This document shows, in pieces, positions 10,150 to 21,239 of a stretch of DNA of 35,622 bases. Made by a program: the position numbers and the translations under genes. Origin of the DNA: Rusavskia elegans (taxonomy: Eukaryota; Ascomycota; Lecanoromycetes; Teloschistales; Teloschistaceae). The stretch covers positions 1 through 35,622 of the forward strand of contig SAUG01000201.1 of NCBI GenBank assembly GCA_011316305.1. The letters are read 5' to 3'. How positions within the stretch are numbered: position 1 is the stretch's first letter; each line of letters starts with the position of its first letter. Below the pieces are notes generated by a model. That model had not been told where the DNA came from, searched no databases, and worked only from the letters and a program-made list of their open reading frames with translations.

Positions 10150-13100
10150 ATGGCAAGCTCTGATGGCCATGGCTCTTCGGAGACGGTTGTGGTGGATATG
10201 GACACCAGCGGAAAGGGTCTGGGCGCCGTGAAAACACTCCTTCAAGGCCAAAGTTCTGGGGGAGCACCCAAACAGGTCGCATTGGCATTCAGTCAGCTCA
10301 GTGTCGCTGCTCCAGATGTTGGCACGGTTTACGCCAAAACCCTCCCGAAAGCAATCTTCAACACCTTCGGGGTTGACCAGTTCAATTTCGTCAAAAATCT
10401 TTTCCCTAAAGGGCCTTCCACCTCAGCCAACACTAATGTGCGCAATATCCTCACGGACTTTACGGGGCTGGTGAAGCCTGGAGAGATGCTGTTCGTCTTA
10501 GGTCGACCAGGAAGTGGCTGCTCGACATTTCTTCGTGCCACAGCGAATCGGTCTACACTTGGCGTTACCGGGCACCTATCGTTTGCCAACATAGATGCTC
10601 GTGAGTTCGGGAAACGCCACCAACGAGAAACCATCTACCTTCCGGAAGAAGATCGCCATATCGCGGCCTTGAGCGTCAGCCAGACGATCCGTTTTGCATT
10701 GCGAATGAGTTTGCCTTCGAAGATCCGCACTGAGCAGTTGGTCGAAGAGCTTGTCCTGGTTATGGGGAAGATCTTTGGTATCGAACATGCGCTCGACACG
10801 CCGGTCGGTGGGCAATTTTTTCCGGGTGTCTCAGGAGGCGAGCGCAAACGGTAAGTGCGATCGACTCACTCTGCCTTTCTCCAATCTGATAAATGAATGC
10901 ACCAGCGTCTCGATTGCAGAAGTGCTGGCAGCAGGCTCCTCTGTCCAATGTTTCGATAACTCCACACGCGGGCTGGATTCTTCCACCGCGCTGGACTTTG
11001 TCAAGGCCCTTCGTAAATTGACGGATTTGGGCCAGAAGACGACCCTTGCAACCCTCTATCAAGCAGGGGAGAACATCTATAGCCACTTTGACAAGGTTTT
11101 ACTCATCGACCAAGGACACCAAGTCTTCTTTGGTCGCATCGAGGAGGCCAAGTCATATTTCGAAGACCTTGGATACGTACCCATGCCGGGAGAGACGACG
11201 GCCGAGTTCTTGACCAATATCACGGACCCAACCCAACGACGAGCAAAACCCGGAAGCGAAGCAGAGAATATCGTAACCCCCCAGCAGTTGTCAGCGGCCT
11301 TCAAAAAATCAGCGCACTTCGCCAGATTGACCCAGGAGATAAATCAATCCGAAAGGCAACTGACGGCCGAGACATCCCCTATCCCAAGTTCAGCGTACAA
11401 CTTATCCTACCCTCATCAGATCCTGGAATGTCTCCGACGGGAGTATCAGCTGATCAAAGGCCAGCGACGGGTGTACTACACGAAATGGGTGACAACGATT
11501 ATTCTCAGCCTCACTGTCGGTAGCCTATATTTTGACTTGACCGTGAATGCACAAGGAGCATTCACCAGAGGCGGTCTTCTATTCTTCGCATTGATCGTGA
11601 ATGGGTGGCTTCAATTCCCAGAGCTCTTCGATGCTCACACCAACCGCCCTGTACTGGAGCGGCAAGGTCAGTCTCCAATAACGGGGAGATGTTGCTTCCC
11701 ATCGTCTATTGAGAGCCCATCATTAACTTATTGTAGCCAGTCTCAATCTTTATCGGCCATCTGCGGTGGCTGTGGCTCGCGTCTTGATAGACTTACCACT
11801 GATTGCCTTCCAGCATGTGCTCTGCATCATGCCTTTCTACTTCTTAACCAGACTCCAAGTCGATGCCGGAAAGTTCTTCTTCTTCTACTTGACCTTGTTG
11901 ATCTCGACGGTCAACTTCAGTAACCTCCTAAGAGGCTTTGCATACTACGTTGCCTCATTGGACGATTGTAAGCATTCTTCCATCAATGTTGTGAATGCAA
12001 CTTACGGTTCGGTTCGACAGGCTTTCGCTACGGAGGTACTGCGTGTACCGTTTGTATTCTGTTCGCTGGCTTCCTCATACCACCCATCAGCATGCCAAAC
12101 ATATTTGGCTGGCTTCATTACGTGAATCCGGTGTTTTACGCGTTCGAAATTGTGAGCCTTTTGGTGTCCTGGCGTCATTGGTACCTCTAACATAGCTCCA
12201 GCTCCTTGTAAATGAATTCGTTGGTCTCAGTATCGTCTGTGATGGCGTCAACGTTATTCCAGATGTGCCGAACGCCGATCCACGCTATCAAACATGCAGT
12301 ATCCCAGGGGCACAGCCAGGCCAGGTCGATGTTCCCGGGTCACAATACGCAGAAGCTCTGGGTTTTGACTTCGATCATCGCTGGCGCAATATTGGGATCA
12401 TGATCGCAATCGCAATCGCATATGTGCTAGCTGGTGCACTGGGCAGCGAAATCATGAGATTTACTCCTCAGGGTGGGACGCCCATCGTATACGCGAAAGA
12501 TTCGAGCAAAATACAAGCAGCTTCCAGAAGTTCTCGAGACATTGAGAAAGAGGCCGCGTTGGCCCCAACTGGCGACACCTCGTCGGACTCTGATATTGGC
12601 AAATCCCATCATGATGGCCCGGCCCTGACCTGGAAAGATCTCACCGTCGACATTGGGGACAAGCAGATCTTGAAAGGCATCAGCAGCTACGTGAGACCAG
12701 GCGATTTTATCGCACTCTGCGGGGCCAGCGGAGCAGGCAAGACCACACTGCTCACTGCCCTAAGCCAAGCGAACTTTGCCGGCAGCCTTGGCGGCGAGGT
12801 GAAATTCGGTGGAAAGGAGCCTGGTAGAGCCTTTAAGAAAGCCACAGGTGTGCAGCTCTGATGTATACTCCAACTTTCTGTTACCCGTGTGCTGACAGTG
12901 GTATTTTGCAACAGGATTTGCTCAACAGCAGGATCTACATGACGGGACTGCAACTGTGAGAGAGGCCTTGGAGTTCTCTGCACTGTTGCGTCAGCCGAAA
13001 CATTACAGTAGGCAAGAGAAGCTAGCCTACGTAGACCACATTCTTGATCTTCTCGACCTCGTAGAGGTGCAGCATGCCCTAATAGGTGACGCGGAGTCTG

Positions 13101-14843
13101 GACTAGGGGTAGAGCTTACCAAGAGAGTCACAGTGAGTTCGGGTCCCTTCTCATGAGAACTCGGTCATCACTCATTGCTCAGATTGCAGTTGAAATTGTC
13201 GCCCGGCCTAAGGTTTTGTTTGCCGATGAACCCACCTCCGGCCTTGATTCGCAGGGAGCCGCACATATCGTTGATTATTTGAGGCGCCTTTCCCACAACG
13301 GCCAAGCAGTTTTAGTCACGATCCATCAACCTTCGGCATCTCTTTTCGCAAAGTTCGACCGATTTCTTGCCTTGTCTTCCGAAGGAAAGCAGCTCTAGTA
13401 TGGCGATTGCCCTCCAAACCTGTGGACCTTTTCTGACGCTTCCTAGCTTCGGTCCTGTGGAGAAAGTGCTTCCGTATTTCGAGCGATATGGCGCAGTTCC
13501 TCCTCCAGGTATTAACCCTGCGGAGTTCGTGTTGGAGACTGTTGGCGCTGGCATCAATGCCCGCAACGATGATAAAGGAACCGACTGGGCTACCAGATGG
13601 AACGAGTCTCCCGAGGCCGGAAATGTTGCTGCAGAGATTGGATACATCCAGAAGCAAGGCTCATCACTGGAAGATTTCGAAGACGGAAGCCTTGAAGATT
13701 ACAATGGCTCCGTCTTCATGCAGACATGGCTCCTGACTGTCAGGATCATGAAGAATCAGTGGAGGAATGTTCCGTACATGTACTCCAAGATCTGGGTTCA
13801 TGTGGTAAGCGCCACCTTAGTCGGGTTAACATTTTTCCAAATGGGAACCGGCCCACAAGACTTACAGAATCGGTAAGTGGACTGATACCGTCCAATTCCA
13901 GCAGTAAGCTGAACCCAGTGTGCAGGTCTTTCAGCGTCTTCTTCATTGTTTTCCTTGTCAACGCCATCGTCAACACAATCTTACTCCGCTTCTTCTTCGC
14001 CCGGTTGTACTGGGAGTACCGAGAGGGGCCGTCTAAGATCTACAGCTGGGTCGCTCTTTGTAATGCTAGCATCTTAGCTGAGATGCCTGGAGCGCTGGTC
14101 TGTGGGGTTGTTTATTACCTCCTTTGGTACTTTCCCAGTGGACTACCGCTTGGAGGAACCGCCGGCTACGTCTTCCTTGCTGTTCTGACATACGAAGTGT
14201 TCCAGGTAGGGATTCCTATTCTTGCGTAAGTGGACGGGATCAGTTAGCTGACAGCTTGCAGGTTCTGTTGGGTCTTTTTATGATGGCCGTGAGCCCGGAT
14301 CTCGGTGTTGCTGGCAATCTGCTGGTGTTTATTGTCTGCACCATGAACTGGTATAACGGGCTTATCGTACCATACGACCAGATGCAGGTATTCTGGCGCT
14401 ACTGGGTACGTACTTGGGACTCGGGTGTTCAACCAAACGTGGCTGACCTGATTTCGTAGCTGTACTACCTCAATCCATTCACTTATCTCCTTGGCGGCCT
14501 GGTGATAGCCGTCGTCGAAGGTGTAGTGGTCGTCTGTGCCGATTCCGACCTTCAGACGTTCAGTCCTCCACCTGGGCAAACTTGCGGGGCCTACGCCGGC
14601 TCCTGGGCGAGCTCGGCGTCAGCGCAACTCATGAATCCGTCTGCAACTGACTCTTGTAGCGTCTGCATATGGACCACCGGCGACCAATACCTAGAGGGCT
14701 TCGATCTCAATCCACAGAAGTGGGGTGGGATTTGGGGCTTCTGGGCCATCTTCCTGGCGTTTACTGTCTCGAACCTGATACTCGTCTATTTCCTGACTTG
14801 GGCGACCAAGATCAAGCGGTGGAAGATGTTCTACTTCTTCTAG
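10150..14843 (+). CDS. PDR-type (ABCG) full-size ABC transporter
   Basis: Plasma-membrane drug or metabolite exporter of the fungal pleiotropic drug resistance family, arranged NBD1-TMD1-NBD2-TMD2. Eleven exons: 10150-10850, 10906-11666, 11737-11967, 12021-12151, 12202-12847, 12915-13132, 13183-13397, 13447-13872, 13926-14205, 14262-14405 and 14460-14843. Every junction is GT-AG and in phase, giving 1378 residues, slightly short for the family. NBD1 has the PDR-typical Walker [10 protein letters not shown] (118-126, Cys for Lys) and signature VSGGERKR (about 226-233). NBD2 has a normal Walker [10 protein letters not shown] (782-790), a degenerate signature ([11 protein letters not shown]) and Walker B VLFADEP (about 907-913). 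This asymmetry is normal for PDR pumps. Hydrophobic clusters follow each NBD. It probably exports the cluster product or protects the producer. Confidence 0.93.
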
Positions 14844-15400
14844 TTCCAGCCAGCAACGTCGGAACGGGGAGATGACCATGTGGTGGATTGCCTTAACTCA
14901 GCGTTGACGGGGTTTGGAGCATGGAAATGTGTCGTGAAGCCTTCTTCGATAATCAATACATAGACTAGACTGTACTCAATGAAATTGTTCCTCAGGATCT
15001 CTTTCGCTTTCCAACGCGAGACACTACCGGTAGTAGCTGAAAGCCACCTGCATGTAGAACAGGTACTCCGTAAGGTTGTCGGTTGTCCGTTGTCCACAGT
15101 GACGTAAACTAAGCTATCCTTTTACTGGTTAGCTCAAAGGGAGCTGCTTAGTCATTCTTCTACCCAAGAAAACATTTGCTGCATTATTAATTATTATAAT
15201 ATTAAAAACCATGCATGTCGACACCTACGCGGCCTGCACGAAGCCCAAGTCTCTCCGAGAAGACCCTGCAACTTCCCATTACCACTGCTCCCCCTTTGTC
15301 ACGATGCTTTCAATACAAATACCACCGCCAGTACTACCTCTAAGGTCGCTCACGCACACCAGTTTTGCCTTGGTCAAACGTAACATTCGTCCGTCACAAG
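14844..15400. other. Intergenic, no gene seen
   Basis: This is the 3' flank of the transporter and the 5' flank of the MDR gene. A TGACGTAA-like CRE motif lies near 15100. An AT-rich patch (about 15180-15210) precedes the MDR gene. Short open frames here have no recognisable content. Confidence 0.5.
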
Positions 15401-16803
15401 ATGCTCCCTGCAACCACCAAACAATGGACACTTGAAGGCAATCATGGGTTTGATTCACTGCAATTTGATCCATGTGCGCCAATACCACAACTCGGTGAAC
15501 GTGAGGTTCTCGTCCGCTTCCACTTTGCATCTCTCAACTACCGCGACTTGATCATCTCCAAGGTAAATAGCTCGCTCTCTCTCCTCACTTTGCCGAATCG
15601 TCCATCCGTTCAGCAGCCTGACCGGTGGTATGCACGGCTAACCCGCTTAATAGGGTGCTTACACTCTCCCCACCCTCAATCATGTTGTGCCACTCTCCGA
15701 TGGCGCCGGTACCGTCGAAGCCATTGGCTCAGGCGTCCATCGTTTCCAGCCCGGCGATAGAGTCTTGACGCTTTTTGAGCAGGGTCGCATAGCGGGCTCT
15801 CCCGCCAACAAGACCGAAACCAAGAGCGTTGGTGGGACTACAGATGGCGCTTTACGGCAGTATGGTGCCTATAACGAGGAAGACTTGGTCGCTATGCCGG
15901 CAACGTTGGACTTCCAGCAGGCAAGTACGTTGTCCTGTGCGGCGGTAACGGCATGGAATGCGCTGTATGGGCTTGCGGGGAATATGGTCAAGGCTGGAGA
16001 CATGGTGTTGACGCAGGGGACGGGAGGGGTGAGCATGTTTGCTTTGCAGGTACGGTCAATCCTACTGTCTCTCTGCGTTGCAAGCATGGCAATCATCAAT
16101 TGACCTATCGGCTTTTAACGGCATTCCCGCCCAGCAAGGCTTGATATTGGACCAGCGCACAAACGCGGTCTTGCTCAGCCGTTGGTCCTGATTTCCCACG
16201 CCCTCCAAAGCCATCATCACATCGTCGTTTATGATTGACTTACGAGATCTCCAGTTCGCTAAAGCTGCAGGTGCTCGGGTCATCGCCACAACGGGTTCGG
16301 AGTCGAAAGCCGAAATAATCAGGAGCCTCGGAGCCGACCACATCATCAACTACAAAGACGAATCAGATTGGGGAGCCGTCGCTGCCCGTCTAAGTCCCGA
16401 TTCCCTGGGTGTAAACCATATCGTGGAAGTCGGAGGGCCACAGAGCATGGCGCAGTCTTTCAAGGCCATCAGAGTTAACGGTTGCATTAGCATAGTTGGC
16501 TTTTTGGGCGGGCCATCGACAGAGCAGCAGCCAACCTTTCTGGAGTGCTTGAGCCACGAGTGTGTGGTGCGAGGTGTGTATGTGGGGAGTCGGATGTTGT
16601 TTGAGGACATGAACAGAGCGATTGACGCGAATGGTATCAAACCCGTTGTAGACGGGAGAGTGTTCACCCTTGAAGAGGCGAAAGAGGCATATCAGTATAT
16701 GGTGCGTCAAGGTGTACAGATCCTCTCCATATTCACTCTCCTGCTAATCTCTTCAAAGTGGGACCAAAATCATTTTGGAAAAGTTACCATTAGCATTGAT
16801 TAG
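15401..16803 (+). CDS. MDR-family quinone oxidoreductase-like dehydrogenase
   Basis: Medium-chain dehydrogenase/reductase that likely reduces an enone or quinone, or oxidises an alcohol, using NAD(P)H. Four exons, 15401-15562, 15654-16049, 16255-16701 and 16759-16803, join in phase 0 each time, giving 349 residues. The N-terminal half has the GroES-like pattern FASLNYRDLIISKG. It lacks the usual catalytic-zinc Cys/His set, so it is closer to zinc-free quinone oxidoreductases than to true alcohol dehydrogenases. The Rossmann loop GTGGVSMFALQFAKAAGARV begins at G176 and crosses the second splice site. The C-terminus NHFGKVTISID is typical. The 205-bp second intron is long compared with the others. 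Substrate unknown. Confidence 0.88.
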
Positions 16804-17234
16804 ACCAAGCCCCTATCGTGCCAGTACTCGTCACTGGTTGGACTCGGAAACTCTCGATCATCTCTATGAACATGTGCTGCGACTTGTGCATCTTTGTTGG
16901 GATGTCCATCCTCGCCAATGCCATGGCGCTGCAGTATCAAGAGTTTCGAACTTTGGCTGGAACAGACAAAAGACGAAAGCCTTCCTGAAGTGTATCGCCG
17001 ACCAATGGGCCAACTCAGCGGCCGCAGCCTATCCGCAATCACATCGGTCGCGACCCGCATCAGCTTAAGAATACTTGCTGGACAATATTCCACAGTAGGA
17101 TTGTTATACGGACTTGAGTCGGTCACATGTTTCATTGAATCTTGTCATTCGAATTCCTCCGGTGCGCTTACTTGTCAAACGAAGGTTGCACGTTTCATAC
17201 ATAGTTAACCACCAATGTCCTTTTGCTTGCAATT
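16804..17234. other. Convergent intergenic region
   Basis: This is the 3' flank of two converging genes, the MDR enzyme (+) and the 2OG oxygenase (-). No supportable gene is seen. Confidence 0.55.
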
Positions 17235-18451
17235 TCAAGCACCAACCTTAACCTCACTGACGAGATCCTGTTTACCATCCCTCCCCATGCTGTCCGTCCA
17301 GGTTTCTGTATTCTTCCCGTCCTTGTGCAATTTGGCCAGCCGTTCGACCACATGTTTGCCCGCGTAGACGGGCTCGTACTTCTTCGGATTGTCGGATGTG
17401 CAGCAGGACGCGATGGGCTCAATCAGCGCATCTCGGTTCGGATGTCCGAACCATGCTATGGAGTACCGTGCCGGGATTATTTCAGGTATGTCGGCGCCGG
17501 ACTTGTCGAACGCGCTAGGCTCGACGACGCGGTGCTCGGTCGATTTCAGCGTATCGTTGAACCAACGGGAGAGGAGGTCCCCAACTGTGGGAAAACGTGT
17601 TAACCCAGTGATAGAACAAGGACAAGGCAAGACGCTGAGAAATGTAAAGGGCCTCAGAGTCTTGGCTTCTGCAGGAGAAGAAGCTTGGAATAACCTTAAA
17701 ATAGAGCATCACGAAGAACGTTTATCTTACCATTGACGATAGCAGCACCAGGCAAAGGAGGCGCGTCGACATAATCGCCGGCTTTATTGCGAACCTGCAG
17801 GCCACCATGAGAGTCGTTGAAAAGCAGCGTGAGGGTGCCGTAATCGGTATGGGGGCTGGCCCTGAATCGGTTCCGGAATGACGAGCCGGTCGTCTCAGGA
17901 TAATAGAGCACACGGAAAAAGTGGTCTTTGGCCTGAACATACGGTAAGAAAAAGTCAGGTTCCAATCCGACCTGCTCGGCGAGCGCTGACAATAGCTCCA
18001 GGTGGACTTGGTGGCACTGTTCGAAAAACGAAGTCAGGTCGATGCGGAAATCAGGCCAGTCGGAAGGCCACTGGTTGGGCCGTGTAGGATCGTTGTCGTC
18101 GCCGATGTCGAATGCCTCCTTTTGGTCAGATCGACTACTGTTACCCGACGTCCGCTGGGGTGAGAACCAGCCGTGGAAGGCTTTTGATTCTCCGGTCTCA
18201 ATCTTTGCCTTTTCCGACTCAGGCTGGCCAAAGAACTGCCTTGCGTGCTGGAAGAGTGATTGTTGGGCACTGGGCGGGATGGCATGGTTTTGCAGATATA
18301 CGAAGCCAACGTCACGCAGAGCGGCGAAGAGCTTGTGTTGCTCGTTCCGGCGTGTCAGAGAGTGGCCAGGATCATCAGATGTCTTGACCTCGACTAGCTT
18401 GGAGTAATCGATTATGGGGAGAGAGGGAGAATTGTCTGTGGAAGAGTCCAT
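17235..18451 (-). CDS. 2-oxoglutarate/Fe(II)-dependent oxygenase
   Basis: Isopenicillin-N-synthase-like non-haem iron oxygenase, which uses 2-oxoglutarate and O2 to hydroxylate, desaturate or rearrange a substrate. Two exons (18451-17731 and 17584-17235) joined in phase 1 give 356 residues. The DIOX_N-type N-terminus (LPIIDYSKLV, then VGFVYLQNHAI) precedes the double-stranded beta-helix core. The iron ligands are visible as H201-T-D203 (HTDYG) and H258 (STEHRVV). The 2OG anchor is R280-x-S282 (ARYSIAWF). All catalytic residues are present. The ATG at 18451 was chosen because it is the first in the frame. It lies tail to tail with the MDR gene and is a probable tailoring enzyme. Confidence 0.9.
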
Positions 18452-19337
18452 TGCTGGTGTTGGACTGATTGCGGTACTCGTGGTCAATGTAGAGCTAAAG
18501 GACGTAGTTCGCTAAATCTATAGTTTGGGTAGAATTATTCATATGTCAATGGATCGCCAGCCGCTGGTCCAATATACCATACGGCCTCAGCGGACATCTC
18601 GACGCAGTCGTGTCTCGTGTCATGGTATACGTCAGTCTCTGCTTCACATTAGCCGAGGCTTGATGGTCAGGCAAGCCCGCGTTTCCCGTAATCATCAGCA
18701 TATCACAGGCAGCAAACGCATAGCTGGATTCTGGACGGTATATGCAGGGCAACCACCGACCCCGACGGAGGAGAGGGGACCATACTTGGCCCCCTGACGT
18801 GCAGACTTGGGCTGGAGATTCTCAGACTACCTTAGTGGTTAACGGCTAGGGAGCGGCACGGGAGAAGAAAGCGCCACCAAACACGTGCACCAGCATGGTC
18901 CGGGCCTCTACCACTCTCGCAGGAGCATGGTACTTTTGGATCATTCATATCCATGTAGAAGCCAACTCCTGGCAGTGGGCTTTCGGCTTCAAGCTACAAC
19001 GAGCCCGAGTGGGTACCAGATACCGTATCTTCTCAGAGCCTGAGGCTGACCCGTCGCCAAGTGCTCAAATGAGCCCAGTCAGCCTATTCCTATTGATATA
19101 ATCCACTCTCGGCCTAAAGAAAGGTCCGCACCGGCCGACACCACGACTTCAAGGATAGTAAGTTCTAGCGATACTACTAAGGTAATTCTAAGCCCTTCTA
19201 GCGTAAAGATGGAGCCTAGCGTTACCCCTCGCACAGCGGGGTACCTCCGTAGAAAGCCCGTAGCGGGATCTTATCTAATCTATCTTGGCAACACCCGCTA
19301 ATGCCGAATAGGAATAAGATAGTACCTGCCTAAGGTA
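18452..19337. other. Intergenic, 2OG oxygenase promoter and transposon flank
   Basis: A CACGTG motif lies at 18882-18887. A 68-codon ATG frame at 18895-19101 has no recognisable domain. From about 19145 the sequence turns TA-rich with CG retained, which looks like mildly RIP-affected repeat DNA abutting the Tc1-like element. Confidence 0.5.
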
Positions 19338-19371
19338 CGGAGGATGACACCGAAAGTCCTCACCCGCGCTA
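19338..19371 (+). repeat. Tc1-like left terminal inverted repeat
   Basis: Begins CGGAGGATGACACCG and ends CCGCGCTA. It is the inverse of 20978-21011 with one mismatch, and TA precedes it at 19336-19337. Confidence 0.9.
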
Positions 19372-20977
19372 GTACAGCCCTATAGCCTTGGTATCCCTTT
19401 TTATATAGCTTTACTAATTAATTATATAGTTAAATATATATACTAGGAGCCTAAAAAGCTAAAAATTTTATTTAGATAAGTTTTTATCCTTAGTATATAA
19501 TTATATCTAATAATCAGAGCGCTAATTACAGCGATAGAACGAGAATCCAGGTACTAGCTCTTCGAAAAGCCGGAATCGCTGCTAAAATCGTTCGCGTAAT
19601 AATAGAAATCTCCGAATTAACTTAATAAATACTTAAAGCTAAAGCTTTTTTTAGGGGCTATAACCTAGAGATTTTAAAGGTCTTTTATCTAGATTATATT
19701 AAAGATATACTTAGATCTAGTAGATCTTCTAAAGTTATACCTAAAGTAGAATTAGGAATCCTAGTATTTATTTAGAAAGATCGGAATTATCGTAAAAAAA
19801 TATCTAATAGCCTCGCTTAAATATCCTTCTATAATACCTCCTTTTTATCTACTACTATCCTTCGTATTTTCCGGAGAAATAATATATATATATATAAAAT
19901 AACTAAGAAACCAGGCCTTATAGAAGCTATAATAGAAGTTCGTTTCTAGTTCTATTTCCGCTACTGGTATTAGACCTTAGAAGATTAGAAAAATATTATC
20001 TAGAGTAACGAAACGAACGTTATTTTAAACTTATAAAGGGGCAGGATTAGGACCTAGCGACGCCCTAACGAGTAATTTACTATTATAAATATCTGCCGCC
20101 GCTAGAAAGGAACTATAGAGTTTATATTCTAGGGCTGCTACTTATACGATAAAAAAGAACCTTACTATATTTAGAAGAAAGAAATAGTAGTAGAAAAGAA
20201 AGCTAGTAAAGTAGAACTAAAGAAGATTAACGAGGTACTAGAACCTATAGTAAAAGCAAAATAGGAATTCGAAACTAGAATAAAACGAATAGAATTAAAA
20301 AATAAAAAAAAAAAAAAACCTTAATAGCGCTAGAATAAAGTAAATAGAAAGGTTATTTATAATAGTAAAAAGGGTAGGATTAACTAGTATCGCTACTAAA
20401 AAAAGGTACTAATACTAAAGCTTCTTAAATTCGCTACCGAATATAAAAAGGACCGCCCTAATATAATTATATAGGAAGATAAAGCGCTAGTATACGCCTT
20501 ATACTACTAGGACCTTATTTTTATAGAGCTTAATATTATAAAGCTGATTTAGTATAGGAATTCCCCGGATTTAAATATAATTAAGCCGTATTAGCCCTGG
20601 ATAAAACGGAGAACTTCTCGATAGGGGCTACTAACGATAAAGGCTAATACGGAAAGGTAGTAGAATTAATATTAAATGTATAAGCTAAAATAGGACCGGA
20701 TCTAAGTATAGATTAAATATATCCTAAGGTATATTTAGCAGGTTATCGTACTAAACGGGGGGAATAAATACCTAGAAGGCCGTATTAGCGGAGATATTAG
20801 GCCTTATAATAAGGTAGATCGCTAGAAAAGGTATATATAAGCAGGTAGATAGGTAGAGAGTAATATAGATTAATTTAGGATCTGTATATAGCTTTTATAG
20901 CCCTATAGCAGCAGATAGAGATAGTGGAGAAGCGATATTATAAGAATTCCGGGTCTGCCAAGCCGTAGGGCTGATTT

Positions 20978-21011
20978 TAGCGCGGGTGAGGACTTTCGGT
21001 GTCATCCTCTG
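20978..21011 (-). repeat. Tc1-like right terminal inverted repeat
   Basis: Reverse complement begins CAGAGGATGACACCG, matching the left end at 33 of 34 positions. TA follows at 21012-21013. Confidence 0.9.
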
Positions 21012-21239
21012 TACCTCAAGCTAAGTTTAAGTTCACTGGCAGGTTGAAGGTTGTCTTCCTATGTCACCTTTGCATCCAGACATCAATCAACGTGCATCGT
21101 GCATCCAACGCCGCATCACCACCTTCAGGACGACAGCAGCCCTGCTGAAAAGTGTGGAGTGTGGCCACCCGTATCATCCTGTATCCGACAAGAGCCAGAA
21201 GCAACGCCACCAGTGCTGGCAGCTCCCAAACCATCCACC

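Larger units (their letters stand above)
19338..21011 (+). mobile_element. Tc1/mariner-like transposon, RIP-inactivated
   Basis: A 1674-bp element with 34-bp terminal inverted repeats (33/34 matching, weaker similarity further in), flanked by TA on both sides (19336-19337 and 21012-21013). TA is the target duplication expected for this superfamily. The plus-strand frame still shows Tc1-like transposase motifs when RIP stops are read through. The first catalytic Asp of WSDET is now Asn (AAC at 20007), the second Asp is retained in EDKA (GAT at 20478), and the Glu after NSPDLN is now Lys (AAG at 20583). Several Trp and Gln codons are now TAG or TAA. All three sites share one frame, so damage is by transitions rather than indels. 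The transposase cannot be functional. The insertion ends 228 bp before the transcription-factor ATG. Confidence 0.9.

Noticed and set aside
9702..10163. 153-codon plus-strand frame upstream of the ABC transporter
   Set aside because: It overlaps the transporter start, has no domain-like content and lies in the expected promoter.
18895..19101. 68-codon plus-strand ATG frame
   Set aside because: Short and without domain or splicing context. It lies in the oxygenase promoter.
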